This document shows, piece by piece, positions 34,601 to 43,110 of a stretch of 64,000 nt of DNA. Source of the stretch: CALBPI01 sp039033995 (GTDB lineage Bacteria > Pseudomonadota > Gammaproteobacteria > Steroidobacterales > Woeseiaceae). Below the pieces are notes generated by a model, which ran no database searches, was not told the origin of the DNA, and saw only the letters and a program-made list of their open reading frames with translations. The translations under genes and the position numbers were made by a program. The stretch covers positions 69,056-133,055 of the forward strand of contig JBCCBP010000005.1 of NCBI GenBank assembly GCA_039033995.1. Reading direction: 5' to 3'. Every line of letters begins with the position of its first letter. Position 1 is the stretch's first letter.

Positions 34601-35251
34601 ATAGCGCTCTTCGTTTTCGGCCAGTGCGGCCGCCGCGCTCGCGCGTGCAGATACGTCGCGCATACACACGACGTATTCGCCCGCCGCTTCCGCGGACAAC
34701 TCGCTGACCGAGACCTCAAGATTAAAGGTACTGCCATCCGGTTTGTGTCCAGACAGCGGTTGACCACAGAGGTCCGGCGCTGTGGCCGCGAGATCCACGA
34801 TGAACCCTTGCAGCCAGGCCTGTATATTTGTGGACTCCGGCAAGCCCAACAGCTCACTCAGATAGCTGCCGGCGAGTGTTGGCACTTCCGGCTCAAAAAA
34901 CTGCACGGCCCAGCGATTCGAGAAATTCACAAGCCCCGAAGCATCGACCGTCAGCACCATATCGGCAATGTTGTCGAGCACAGCGCGTAGGTCGTCATCC
35001 AACAGTCCGGAGAACCGAGCGCGAATACCGGAGGTCGATGTCTGGGTGGTTGCCAGCGTATCCTGCAATGCGCCATTGACGATGGTCGTCGTATGGTGGC
35101 TGGTATCGCCGAACAAAGCATCCTGGCGCTGGTAGTGCCTGCTGACAATGTCGAGCAGCTCGCCGATATCGAGACGCGCGTCGTCGCCGCGTCCGCGAGT
35201 CGCGTCCCTCAGTTGTGCTTTGAGCGTCGGATGCATATGTCCAGCCGTCAT
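31661..35251 (-). CDS. Multi-sensor diguanylate cyclase/phosphodiesterase (PAS-PAS-GAF-PAS-PAS-GGDEF-EAL)
   Basis: This cytoplasmic 1,196-residue protein should make and/or break cyclic di-GMP. PAS domains lie at about 85-200 and 210-330, a GAF domain at about 345-495, then PAS at about 505-620 and 640-755. The GGDEF domain has an intact RLGGDEFAVLL (motif near 844). The EAL domain has YELLLRM (near 974) in place of EAL but keeps Glu, Asn (INLSGNSLS), EITET, the DDFGSG pair (near 1095) and KIDGAF, so phosphodiesterase activity looks possible. No membrane helices are seen. ATG at 35251 or five codons in (35236); neither has a strong ribosome site. The 223-base gap upstream holds nothing I recognise beyond a presumed promoter. 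Confidence 0.92.
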   Translation of the reverse strand: MTAGHMHPTLKAQLRDATRGRGDDARLDIGELLDIVSRHYQRQDALFGDTSHHTTTIVNGALQDTLATTQTSTSGIRARFSGLLDDDLRAVLDNIADMVLTVDASGLVNFSNRWAVQFFEPEVPTLAGSYLSELLGLPESTNIQAWLQGFIVDLAATAPDLCGQPLSGHKPDGSTFNLEVSVSELSAEAAGEYVVCMRDVSARASAAAALAENEERYRALVEFAPDAILVFDADAQCFVDANENACQLFNLSRKRLLSSGFLGVHHDMNSSDVFVDQKRINAFVSRALAGEQPVFEWTHANGRDTEVPCEVRLSRLPAADRQLVRVSVQSIESRKKRELADYSERKLLEMIASGASLKTVMRALCRTAERLVGGSRVAIMVLDGDEANLELQAAPAFQRRDLKGLRSIPLQSPVLSSGLAMATNKTVITTDVLAHNAWAEHRNLARRLSIASAWSVPMLRDQASPLGTIDLYFQDKREPNTEELDALGNLAGMAGIALYRDQSNRALLQSESRFRGLFENVAEGVYISDMRGQLLSANPALVRTLGFVDEADLIRSVSRENTYQSSKDRESFLRQIEEHGEVRGFEAVMVRRDGTPVDIVENARAVTYPDGRRCIEGTITDITERKRAERRIFAEKERAEVTLKSIGDGVITTDADGCVEYLNPVAEELTGFSLRALSGEPVGELVTLVHEHSREMLDNPILQALQEGRVVNSSTPVMLIDRSGGEMPVQISAAPIREGSGHIIGAVMVFHDVSNADRLSRKLSYQATHDALTGFVNRHEFDSVLGRAITQRRQHDGGALLYIDLDQFKVVNDTFGHTAGDELIRQIAQSLQTCVPPTDVIARLGGDEFAVLLGHADEQEALRIAESIRATIEQHRFEWQGAAHSLSASIGAVMLESEQSVGSVMSAADVACFAAKDLGRNKVHVYRHGEASARHQEMHWLTRINRALEEDRFELFYQPIVGTVATAQSHCSHYELLLRMRDDEGGYVLPATFISAAERYDKMPAVDRWVVTEALKHADRGSSEREASYTLSINLSGNSLSDDRFLEFVKDALNDNQLCRGAVCFEITETAAISDLSRVTHFMTELKALGCKFSLDDFGSGLSSFAYLKNLPVDYIKIDGAFIRNITTDTVDQSMVSAILKVSEAMGIQTIAEHVENGATRATLAGLGIPLVQGFEVAKPAPVSSFVPWTASEQLA

Positions 35252-35474
35252 ATGCGCTAATCGCGTATCCCTTGCAACGCTGCGCGTTTACGTCGCTGCG
35301 GCCGAAAAGCATTCCTCCCGAATGACGGCTACAGCGCTCGCCCCAGACCTCACCACGCACGCCGTGTGGTTAAGGTCCAGTGAGTTTGCAGACTAGCCTG
35401 AAGCGACTGGCGGAACTGTGAAGCACTTAACGTTTTACAAAAGCCGATGGGAAAAAATTCCCGACGCATTTAAG

Positions 35475-36062
35475 TCACGGATTTTCGGTCTCTTTCAGCG
35501 TCACGGTCTGCTTTGCGGGCATCGATGACAGCACTTCCACACCGGTGTCGATGATTTCGCCGTTCTTCTCCAGCACCGGACCACCGACGCCCACCTGCAC
35601 TGGAATCGAGATTGCTTTCGTAAATGGTTGATTTTCATAAAAACCAGAAATCTGTACATTGAGGTAACTACGCCCTTCTTCGCTCGCAATGACGACCGCC
35701 TCATATGCCTCTGACTGATCACCCGCCGATTTTAACGGGACCGCTTGCGGCGTATTCTTGGATAAAGCGAGGTTGCCGCGGGTTTTCATGTGCATATCGA
35801 GTTGCGTGGCACCGCTCGCCGAGACGTTCAGTCGAATCTTCAGCGGTTGATCGACCGCGGGCTCGTTCAGAAACGCATAGTCGATGGTCACCGGCACGGA
35901 GGGCTTACCGGGCGACAGCTCGTTGTGCGGGTGTGCCGCTATCTTCGCCTCGCCGACGGTCGCGTCCTGTGCTTCGTCCAGAGGCGGTAGCGTCTCGCTG
36001 CAACCGCTGCCCATGAAGACGAGGCTGGCCACCGCCAGTGTTCGAAAAATGAGCGTATTCAT
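35475..36062 (-). CDS. Small lipoprotein coupled to the metalloprotease gene
   Basis: This 195-residue protein of unknown function has a lipoprotein-like leader (NTLIFRTLAVASLVFMGSGC, Cys21; the lipobox is atypical). The mature part has a beta-rich pattern: VTIDYAFLNEPAVDQPLKIRLNVSASG, then YLNVQISGFYENQPFTKAISIPVQVG, suggesting one or two Ig-like domains. The ATG at 36062 has GGAGAG upstream and lies 20 bases after the stop of the metalloprotease gene; an earlier ATG at 36086 would overlap that gene. Position suggests a partner, inhibitor or exported companion of the protease. Confidence 0.7.
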   Translation of the reverse strand: MNTLIFRTLAVASLVFMGSGCSETLPPLDEAQDATVGEAKIAAHPHNELSPGKPSVPVTIDYAFLNEPAVDQPLKIRLNVSASGATQLDMHMKTRGNLALSKNTPQAVPLKSAGDQSEAYEAVVIASEEGRSYLNVQISGFYENQPFTKAISIPVQVGVGGPVLEKNGEIIDTGVEVLSSMPAKQTVTLKETENP

Positions 36063-36082
36063 TATTGTCTCTCCAATTGGAT

Positions 36083-38356
36083 TCACGAGGTCACCGTCAC
36101 ATCGAAACAGGTGCGGTCGTTCGGCTGCGTCAGCGCAGCCGGCGCGCCGCGGATGTAGGAAAACTCGTAGAGCACCATCACATAGTCACCGGGCGTCAGG
36201 TTGTTGAGTGTGAACGTTTCGCGATCGGCATCAGGGCTATCACCACCACCGACGAAATCCGCACGGAATACGAACGCATCGGGATCACTTTGCCCGGCTG
36301 CAGGCGGGTTTGTGGTCACGATGTCGACTGTGTAATTGCCCGCGGCCGTCACCGGAATCCGGATAAATCGTCGCACGCCGAGCTTGTTGCCATCTTCGTC
36401 CGGATCGAATTCATTGGTGCTGCAGACATTGACCGGCGTGCCACTATCCGGCTCCACAACGGCATAGATCGGCAAGATCACGTCGGGTCTTCCCGCGGAT
36501 TCAGTCTCGTTGACACCATAACCATCGTTTTCACCGACAATACGCTGCAGCGCGAGCAAGTCATCGATCTGCGATGTCTGCGCCGGGTTATTGGCACGCA
36601 GCGCTTCGATGAACGGGTAAATGGTGGTGAACGGCGTACCCGATGCCTGCGGGCCTACTAGCACGTCGTAGATCGCACCGAATCCCAATGACACGGCATC
36701 GCCGTTGTCATTATCGCTATCAAAAATATCGTACAAAATGGCCTGCACGCTGCGCTCGTTGTACCACCCACGCGTTTGCGATGTTTCGCCATTGGTCTCC
36801 AGGCTGAACGAGAAGCCGCTGGATTGTTGCGAGCCCTGCGTATCGAAATAGACAGAGCTACCCATGATCATTGCCGATACGGCATTGCCAAAACCTTCAC
36901 CGAAGGCGAGACGCGGGTCAAGCCGCTGACTCAGGCTATTTGAGCCGCCCGTGCTGTCAGAGCGCGAGAAATTGTCCTCGAAGTAGTGCCCCCATTCGTG
37001 CGCCACGACATGCGTATCGTATTCCTCGGTATCGGTTCCCTCGTCGCCCAATAGAAACAACGAATCGATGCCCCCATTGTAGAAGGACGTGCCGATCTCT
37101 CCATTCTCGATATTCTGACCAGCGGGGCCCGCGCTCGGCGTGTTGTTGACACTCCAGAACGCGTCCAGCGGTGCAAAAACTGCATCCGGATCAACGCTGA
37201 TGACGAGTTGAATGCCATTATAAATCGTGTCCAGAACCGAGAATGGCGCCGCGGCGCGAGTCGCACCGTAGCTTGTACCGGTCCAGCCCGATTCCGCCTG
37301 AATATTGACGACCTGTGGGCCGATGCCACTATCAAACGCAGCGCCATCGAGCACATACAAAGGACGCGCGTCCAGTGGCTGGCTGGTTTGCGACGTGTTG
37401 TCGCGCACTTCGACATCCCAGGCAGGCGCGCCTGTACGCTTCAACTCCGCGCGAATGCGCAGGAAAACACTGGTCGAAACTGGTGAAACCAGAACAAAAT
37501 CACCATTGTCATCGAGTGTCGTACTGTCGATAACGTCATTGGTACCGGCGCTGATCAGCTGAATCGTGGCACCACGAATCGGTCGCATCTCCTGCGATGC
37601 ATAGTTCAATCCGCCGCCAATAAACGGCACAAACTCGAATTCTGCTTTGCCGGAAATCGTCGCAGCCGATAAATCCTCGAACACCGTAATGACAATAAGG
37701 TCTGTCGATTGCTGCCCGCCCAGATCGGTCACCGTTAGCTGAAACTCGAGCGTCTGCGACCCGGTTGTCGCTGGTGCCGCAAAGGTCGCATTGGCAGCAT
37801 TGGGGTCATTGATTGTGACCGGTGTCCCAGCCGTTTGTGTCCACGCATAAGTCAGGTCAGCCGGGTCGTTATCGTCGGTGCCGCTACCCGCTAAAGTGAC
37901 TGTCGCATTTTGCTCCACATTCTGGTCATCGCCTGCGGCCGCCGTCGGCGCGACATCGAAGATCACATTGATATCAACACTATCCTCGCCAGCAGCACCT
38001 GCAGTATCGGTGACTGTTAGCGCGAACTGCAGCGTTTCATCCGCCGCCACATCAGGAGAATCAAAGGTCGCTATCGCGGTATCAGCGCCGACCAGGGTTA
38101 CTGCCGTGCCCGCGGTCTGCGCCCAAGCGTAGGTTAAGCTCGCAGTGCCACCATCATCGGTTGCCGAGCCGCTGAGTGTGACCTCGACGTTGCGCGCAAT
38201 TGACTGATCGGCGCCCGCATTCACGGCGGGCGGCGTATTCACCACCGGTGCCGGGCCGCCGCCTCCGCCGCCACCACCGCCGCAGCCGGCGACCAGCAGT
38301 GTAATTAGCGTCAGCATTCCCGTGCGTTTTTCGTGTGACATGCAGAAATCAACCAT
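36083..38356 (-). CDS. Poly-glycine lipoprotein with PKD-like repeats and an HEWGH metalloprotease domain
   Basis: This 757-residue lipoprotein has Lol-type leader LTLITLLVAGC (Cys25), followed by nine glycines as a flexible tether. Two PKD/cadherin-like beta-sandwiches lie at about 40-135 and 135-225 (NAGADQSIARNVEVTLSGSA, then GDDQNVEQNATVTLAGSG). A zinc-protease domain centres on AHEWGHYFEDNFSRSDS (HExxH at 453-457), with LAFGEGFGNAVSAM 30 residues later offering Glu487 as a likely third ligand. The protein therefore looks like a gluzincin, although I cannot assign a peptidase family. The C-terminus is again beta-rich with an Asp-rich stretch (FDPDEDGNKLG). GGGAG precedes the ATG at 38356. 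It is probably surface or periplasm-facing outer-membrane attached. Confidence 0.8.
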   Translation of the reverse strand: MVDFCMSHEKRTGMLTLITLLVAGCGGGGGGGGGPAPVVNTPPAVNAGADQSIARNVEVTLSGSATDDGGTASLTYAWAQTAGTAVTLVGADTAIATFDSPDVAADETLQFALTVTDTAGAAGEDSVDINVIFDVAPTAAAGDDQNVEQNATVTLAGSGTDDNDPADLTYAWTQTAGTPVTINDPNAANATFAAPATTGSQTLEFQLTVTDLGGQQSTDLIVITVFEDLSAATISGKAEFEFVPFIGGGLNYASQEMRPIRGATIQLISAGTNDVIDSTTLDDNGDFVLVSPVSTSVFLRIRAELKRTGAPAWDVEVRDNTSQTSQPLDARPLYVLDGAAFDSGIGPQVVNIQAESGWTGTSYGATRAAAPFSVLDTIYNGIQLVISVDPDAVFAPLDAFWSVNNTPSAGPAGQNIENGEIGTSFYNGGIDSLFLLGDEGTDTEEYDTHVVAHEWGHYFEDNFSRSDSTGGSNSLSQRLDPRLAFGEGFGNAVSAMIMGSSVYFDTQGSQQSSGFSFSLETNGETSQTRGWYNERSVQAILYDIFDSDNDNGDAVSLGFGAIYDVLVGPQASGTPFTTIYPFIEALRANNPAQTSQIDDLLALQRIVGENDGYGVNETESAGRPDVILPIYAVVEPDSGTPVNVCSTNEFDPDEDGNKLGVRRFIRIPVTAAGNYTVDIVTTNPPAAGQSDPDAFVFRADFVGGGDSPDADRETFTLNNLTPGDYVMVLYEFSYIRGAPAALTQPNDRTCFDVTVTS

Positions 38357-38452
38357 TCGTCCAGCTCCCGTACCGCGGCTCGTTCTTGCAGCGCCGCTTA
38401 ATGCAGATCACAAGGCTACCGACTGGACGCCGCCAAAACTAGTGACGCACTG

Positions 38453-38475
38453 CGCAGATTCGTAGCAAATCTGCG
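38453..38475. repeat. Inverted repeat between the metalloprotease gene and galE
   Basis: CGCAGATT and AATCTGCG form perfect 8-bp arms around a 7-base loop in the divergent 186-base region. It is a candidate operator or hairpin for either gene; no T-run accompanies it. Confidence 0.35.
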
Positions 38476-38542
38476 ACACCGCCCTTATCGGCGACAGTGC
38501 CCCTTGTTATTATTGTTAGATAGCAACGCGTGGAAATAATTC

Positions 38543-39550
38543 ATGTCCGACAGCAAAATTCTCGTAACAGGGGGTGCCGGCTACATTGGCAGCCATGTCG
38601 TGCGCCAGCTCACTGAGCGCGGCGAACAGGTGATCGCGCTCGACAACCTATCAACCGGCTTTGAACAAGCCGTGATTGGTGCAGAAACCATCATCGGTGA
38701 CACCGGCGATGCGGCGCTGCTGGAGCAACTGTTCAGCGAGCACGACATCGATACCGTCATGCACTTTGCCGCCAAAACCGTTGTGCCGGAGTCGGTGGCC
38801 GACCCGCTGAAGTATTACGACAACAATACCGTCAGCTCACGCACGTTGCTCGACGCCGCCCATCGTCATGGCGTGGCACATTTCGTGTTTTCGTCGACCG
38901 CCGCCGTATACGGCATACCGGCGGATGGCAAAGCCTCCGAAGACAGTCAAACGCAGCCGATCAATCCCTACGGCACCTCAAAACTAATGACCGAGTGGAT
39001 GCTCAGAGACCTGGCCATTGCCGGTGGCCCACGCTATGTGGCACTCCGCTACTTCAACGTCGCCGGCTGCGACCCGGCCGGTCGCATCGGCCAGTCGACA
39101 CCGCGCGCGACGCTGCTGACCAAAGTCGCGTGCGAAGCGGCAGTTGGCAAGCGGGATCACGTGTACATCTACGGTACCGACTACGACACACCGGATGGCA
39201 CCGGCGTACGTGACTACATCCATGTCGAGGATCTCGCCAGTGCGCATCTGAAAGCGCTCGACTATCTCCGCCAAGGTGGCGAATCACAGGTTCTCAATTG
39301 CGGCTACGGCGAAGGTTTCAGCGTTCGCGAGCTACTCGCCGCGGTGGAGCGCGCCAACGGCAAGCCGCTCTCCATCATTGAGGATGCGAGACGCGCAGGT
39401 GATCCGCCTCGTCTGGTAGCGAAGGTGGAACGCATCCACGAAGTGCTCGACTGGCAACCGCAGCTCAACGATATCAACAAGATTGTCGAGACCAGTCTTG
39501 CCTGGGAGCGCAAACTGGCGGCCAAGGACCCAAGCGCTTACTGGCGCTAA
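38543..39550 (+). CDS. galE: UDP-glucose 4-epimerase GalE
   Basis: This extended short-chain dehydrogenase of 335 residues interconverts UDP-glucose and UDP-galactose. ILVTGGAGYIGSHVVRQL is the NAD site. MHFAAKTVVPESVADPLKYYDNN and FSSTAAVYGIP carry the catalytic Ser/Thr, NPYGTSKLMTEWMLRDL the Tyr-x-x-x-Lys pair, and LRYFNVAGCDP and GTGVRDYIHVEDLASAH complete the epimerase pattern. It probably supplies sugars for surface polysaccharide. It lies eight bases upstream of the sensor kinase, so the two may be co-transcribed. Confidence 0.94.
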   Translation: MSDSKILVTGGAGYIGSHVVRQLTERGEQVIALDNLSTGFEQAVIGAETIIGDTGDAALLEQLFSEHDIDTVMHFAAKTVVPESVADPLKYYDNNTVSSRTLLDAAHRHGVAHFVFSSTAAVYGIPADGKASEDSQTQPINPYGTSKLMTEWMLRDLAIAGGPRYVALRYFNVAGCDPAGRIGQSTPRATLLTKVACEAAVGKRDHVYIYGTDYDTPDGTGVRDYIHVEDLASAHLKALDYLRQGGESQVLNCGYGEGFSVRELLAAVERANGKPLSIIEDARRAGDPPRLVAKVERIHEVLDWQPQLNDINKIVETSLAWERKLAAKDPSAYWR

Positions 39551-39558
39551 AACGACCC

Positions 39559-41078
39559 ATGCGTGCACTCGGCCTGCTGCGACCGCGATCGATTAACGCA
39601 TTGGTCGTCTTCGGCTACGCAGCGATTATGCTGCCGCTGACGATCGCGTTGATCTGGGCGCTGCTGCAGTTGGATCGTTTTTCGTCGCGCAGTGAGTCGT
39701 TGATCGTTGATGGCATCGAGGCGACACAGAACAGCCGCCTGCTGCAGGAGCGACTGCGTATCATGGAACGCCTAGCACGCCAGTACCAGGTATCGGAAGA
39801 GCAGAGTTGCTCGGCTTTCTGCGTGCTGACGCCGAGACCATCGCAACGGTAAGCCGGGAATTGCGCGGTCAGACCGCGTTACCCGATGCCCGCCAGCGCG
39901 TTAACGATATCGAAACCAAAGTGACAGGTTTGTTGGCCGGTCTGGCCCTGGCACCGCAAGAGCCAGCGGCGCCGGCAGATGCCATCGCCCGTTTCACAAG
40001 TGCCATCGCCGACGCGAACACACTAGAGACATTACTCAATGCCGATATCGACCGGCAGCTGCAAGGGTTAAAAGACGACGCTGCACAGACCCGCACGGCA
40101 CTGGTTTGGCAGGCCGGCATTCTCGCCGGCCTGAGTGTATTGACGATGCTATTCGTGACCTGGCGCGTCAGCCGCCCTATCCGTGCATTGGATCGGGCGA
40201 TCAATCAACTCGGCGAAGGCCAGTTCTCCAAAGCGATCGAGGTCAATGGCCCTGCTGACCTCGTAGCACTGGGCCGACAACTCGAGTGGCTGCGTCGCAG
40301 GCTGCTGGAACTGGCCCAGGAAAAAAATCGCTTTTTGCGGCATATGTCGCATGAGCTCAAGACACCGCTGGCCAATATCAGAGAAGGGACAGAACTGCTG
40401 CTAGACGGCTCGGTTGGAGAACTGGACGATGCACAGGAAGAGGTCACAGACATCTTGCGCAGCAATGGCATACGCCTGCAACGGCTGATCGAGAACCTGC
40501 TCAACTTCAGCGCCTGGCAGAATCGCAATGAGTTGCTGACCACCAGTGATTTCCCGTTGCGTGCGATGATCGAGTCAGTACTGAAAGTGCATGCCCTGCC
40601 GATGCGTACGCAAGAGATTCGCCTGCTGACGACCATCGACGAGGCCAACGTGCATGCGGATCGCGAAATGATTCGCACAGTACTCGACAACCTCATTTCC
40701 AATGCGCTGAAATTCTCGCCGAAAGGCGGTGCGCTGCTGGTGCGAGGACAACGTCTTGAAGACCAATTTATCATTGAGGTCGCCGACCAGGGGCCTGGCA
40801 TTCCGATGCAGGAACGCAAGAAGGTTTTCGATGCGTTTTTCCAGGGTGAGCAACAACCGGGCGGCCTCGTCGCCGGCACCGGCATTGGGCTGTCAGTTGT
40901 ACTCGAGTCCGTTCAAGCCCATGATGGTTTTGTGGACATCTCGGACGAACAACAGGCCATCAAAACAAAACGCGGCGATACGGTCGTATTTGGCGGCGCG
41001 CATTTCCGCGTCATGATCCCACAGCAGCCGCTGTCGAGCGTACAGCGCCAAGAACCGCAAAAGGTCGCGAATGGTTAA
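39559..41078 (+). pseudogene. glrK: GlrK/QseE-like sensor histidine kinase interrupted by a frameshift
   Basis: Two overlapping frames together make one kinase. The first (39559-39852) encodes the N-terminus with membrane helix 1 (INALVVFGYAAIMLPLTIALIWALL) and runs to LARQYQVSEEQSC before an out-of-register tail. The second, open from about 39792, continues naturally as AELLGFLRADAETIA. It carries helix 2, a HAMP linker (VSRPIRALDRAINQLGEG), the phospho-acceptor FLRHMSHELKTPLANI, the N box NLISNALKFSPKG and the G boxes ADQGPGIP and GTGIGLSVV. The change is by -1 (one base missing) between about 39791 and 39807, with no canonical slippery heptamer. It may be a true mutation or a sequence error. 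The downstream genes encode its usual partners. Its 3' end overlaps the lipoprotein gene by eight bases. Confidence 0.82.
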
Positions 41079-41757
41079 GAGATCCACACCCACGCATCTG
41101 ACTGGCGTGCGTCCACCCAAGGCCATTCTGCTGCTTTGCCTGGCGAGTCTGTTGACCGCTTGTGGCGGCATCAGCGATTTCATGGACCGTCGCCAATCTG
41201 CGACAAATCAAGAACTTAGCGTTGAACCATCGACGCTTTCGATATATCTTGCCGACGTAGACCAGTTGCTTAACGGAGAAGGCACCAACGCAACACGGAC
41301 TTGGCAAGAGCTCAACCTGGATTATGAGCGCGCACCGACAACCACGAATCAACTCAGGCTGGCATTAGCCCTGGCAACACCTGGTCACAGTTACACCGAC
41401 CTGGCGCGTGCTGATGGCATGCTGACAGCATTGCTGCAAAAACCGCAGCTTTTGCTGGCTGATGAGCAGTTACTGGCGCGAGTTCATCTCGGCCTGATGC
41501 GCGCGAGCGTCAGTGCCGAATCACAGGCACGACAAGCTAACGACACGGCGAGCCGCAACAGCGCCCGCGAACTGTCGCTGGCGAGATCGCAGTTGACGTT
41601 ACTCCGCAAAGACAATGAACGCCTTCGGACCGCACTGGCAGAAACGGAAGACAAACTTCAGGCAATGACACTGATCGAGCGATCGATACGGGAGCGGGAA
41701 GAAGATGAATCAGGCAGCGGTGGACTTCAACCTCAAGGCATCCAGAACCGTGAGTAA
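41071..41757 (+). CDS. qseG: QseG-like lipoprotein
   Basis: This 228-residue outer-membrane lipoprotein has lipobox LLTAC at Cys31. A helical region (STLSIYLADVDQLLNGEGTNATRTWQELNLDYERAP) is followed by a long coiled-coil C-terminus (SARELSLARSQLTLLRKDNERLRTALAETEDKLQAM). QseG in enterobacteria lies between the GlrK kinase and the GlrR regulator and works with the kinase at the envelope; the gene order here is the same. The start overlaps the kinase end and the stop overlaps the regulator by 53 bases. Sequence likeness to E. coli QseG is limited, and the assignment rests largely on context. Confidence 0.72.
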   Translation: MVKRSTPTHLTGVRPPKAILLLCLASLLTACGGISDFMDRRQSATNQELSVEPSTLSIYLADVDQLLNGEGTNATRTWQELNLDYERAPTTTNQLRLALALATPGHSYTDLARADGMLTALLQKPQLLLADEQLLARVHLGLMRASVSAESQARQANDTASRNSARELSLARSQLTLLRKDNERLRTALAETEDKLQAMTLIERSIREREEDESGSGGLQPQGIQNRE

Positions 41758-43108
41758 TCAACGAAAACGCGGTGGTGCCGCCAGAGGCAAGATTCTGCTG
41801 GTCGACGACGATCCCGGCTTGCTGCGTTTATTGAGCATTCGCCTTCGCGCCGAGAATTACATCGTGGAAGCGGTAGAGAGTGCGATGTCCGCCCTCGCCG
41901 TCCTTGGGCGCTTTCAACCCGACCTGGTCATCAGCGACCTGCGCATGGACAAAATGGATGGCATTGGTTTACTGCAGGAACTTCAGCAGCGTGCACCCGG
42001 CCTGAATGTATTGATCATGACCGCCCATGGCACTATCCCGGATGCTGTCGAGGCGACCAAGTCAGGGGCGTTCGGGTTCCTGACAAAACCAATCGAGAAA
42101 GAAGAGCTGCTCGCCAATGTCGAAAAAGCACTAAAGGTCTCCGGAACGTCGAGCGGCAGCGAAGAGTGGGCAGCCGACATCATTACGCGCAACGCACAAA
42201 TGCGCGATCGGCTGACACAGGCCCGCATGGTGTCGGACACCGATGCGCGTGTGCTGATCACCGGTCAATCCGGCACGGGTAAAGAGTTAATGGCTCGCGC
42301 GATCCACCGCGCGAGCAAGCGGGCGGACAAACCGTTCGTTGCTATCAATTGCAGCGCCATGGCCGAGAACCTGCTCGAGTCTGAACTGTTTGGTCATACC
42401 AAGGGCGCTTTCACGGGCGCCACTCGCGATCATAAAGGTCTGTTCCAGGCCGCCAACGGCGGCACCTTGTTACTCGACGAGATCGGTGACATGCCAATGC
42501 GACTGCAAGTAAAGTTGCTGCGCGTATTGCAGGAAAACCAGGTGCGCCCGGTCGGCAGCACAGAGGCGATCAGCGTTGACGTGCGCACGCTGTCGGCAAC
42601 CCACCGGGATTTGCGAGAACTGATGAGCAAAGGACAGTTCCGCGAGGATCTGTACTACCGACTGAATGTCGTCAACATCGAAATGCCGCCGCTCAACGCG
42701 CGACGCGAAGATATCCCGCTGCTGGTCACGCATTTCCTGCGTCAGCTGACCGACCAGGGCGATAGCGAACGCAAGGTCTACGCGCCCGAGGCTGTCGAGT
42801 TGCTCGTGATGGCGGAATGGCCAGGCAACATCCGTCAATTGTTCAATGTGGTACGCCAAAATGTCGCGCTATCGAATTCGCCCGTGATCAGCGCGGAGCT
42901 GGTTCGCTCCGCACTCGGCGAACATGGCGACAAACTGCCCTCGTTTTCCGACGCCCGTGATGAATTTACGCGCAATTACCTATCGCAGATTTTGCAGATC
43001 ACAGGCGGCAATGTCAGTCAGGCGGCACGACTGGCGAAACGCAATCGCACCGATTTTTACAAGCTGCTTGCGCGCCATGATCTGAACCCGGACACGTTTA
43101 AGCAGTAA
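41705..43108 (+). CDS. glrR: Sigma-54-dependent response regulator GlrR/QseF-like
   Basis: This 467-residue NtrC-type activator has a receiver domain (28-145) with Asp78 in LVISDLRMDKMDG. The AAA+ domain has Walker A GQSGTGKE, the sigma-54-contacting GAFTGA loop and LLLDEIGDMP. A C-terminal helix-turn-helix of Fis type (GNVSQAARLAKRNRTDFYKLLARH) resembles GlrR. In E. coli this system controls the small RNA glmY. The start at 41705 has GGGAG/GGAAG upstream inside qseG. A GTG at 41753 would abut the qseG stop and give a 451-residue protein. Confidence 0.9.
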   Translation: MNQAAVDFNLKASRTVSNQRKRGGAARGKILLVDDDPGLLRLLSIRLRAENYIVEAVESAMSALAVLGRFQPDLVISDLRMDKMDGIGLLQELQQRAPGLNVLIMTAHGTIPDAVEATKSGAFGFLTKPIEKEELLANVEKALKVSGTSSGSEEWAADIITRNAQMRDRLTQARMVSDTDARVLITGQSGTGKELMARAIHRASKRADKPFVAINCSAMAENLLESELFGHTKGAFTGATRDHKGLFQAANGGTLLLDEIGDMPMRLQVKLLRVLQENQVRPVGSTEAISVDVRTLSATHRDLRELMSKGQFREDLYYRLNVVNIEMPPLNARREDIPLLVTHFLRQLTDQGDSERKVYAPEAVELLVMAEWPGNIRQLFNVVRQNVALSNSPVISAELVRSALGEHGDKLPSFSDARDEFTRNYLSQILQITGGNVSQAARLAKRNRTDFYKLLARHDLNPDTFKQ

Positions 43109-43110
43109 CG

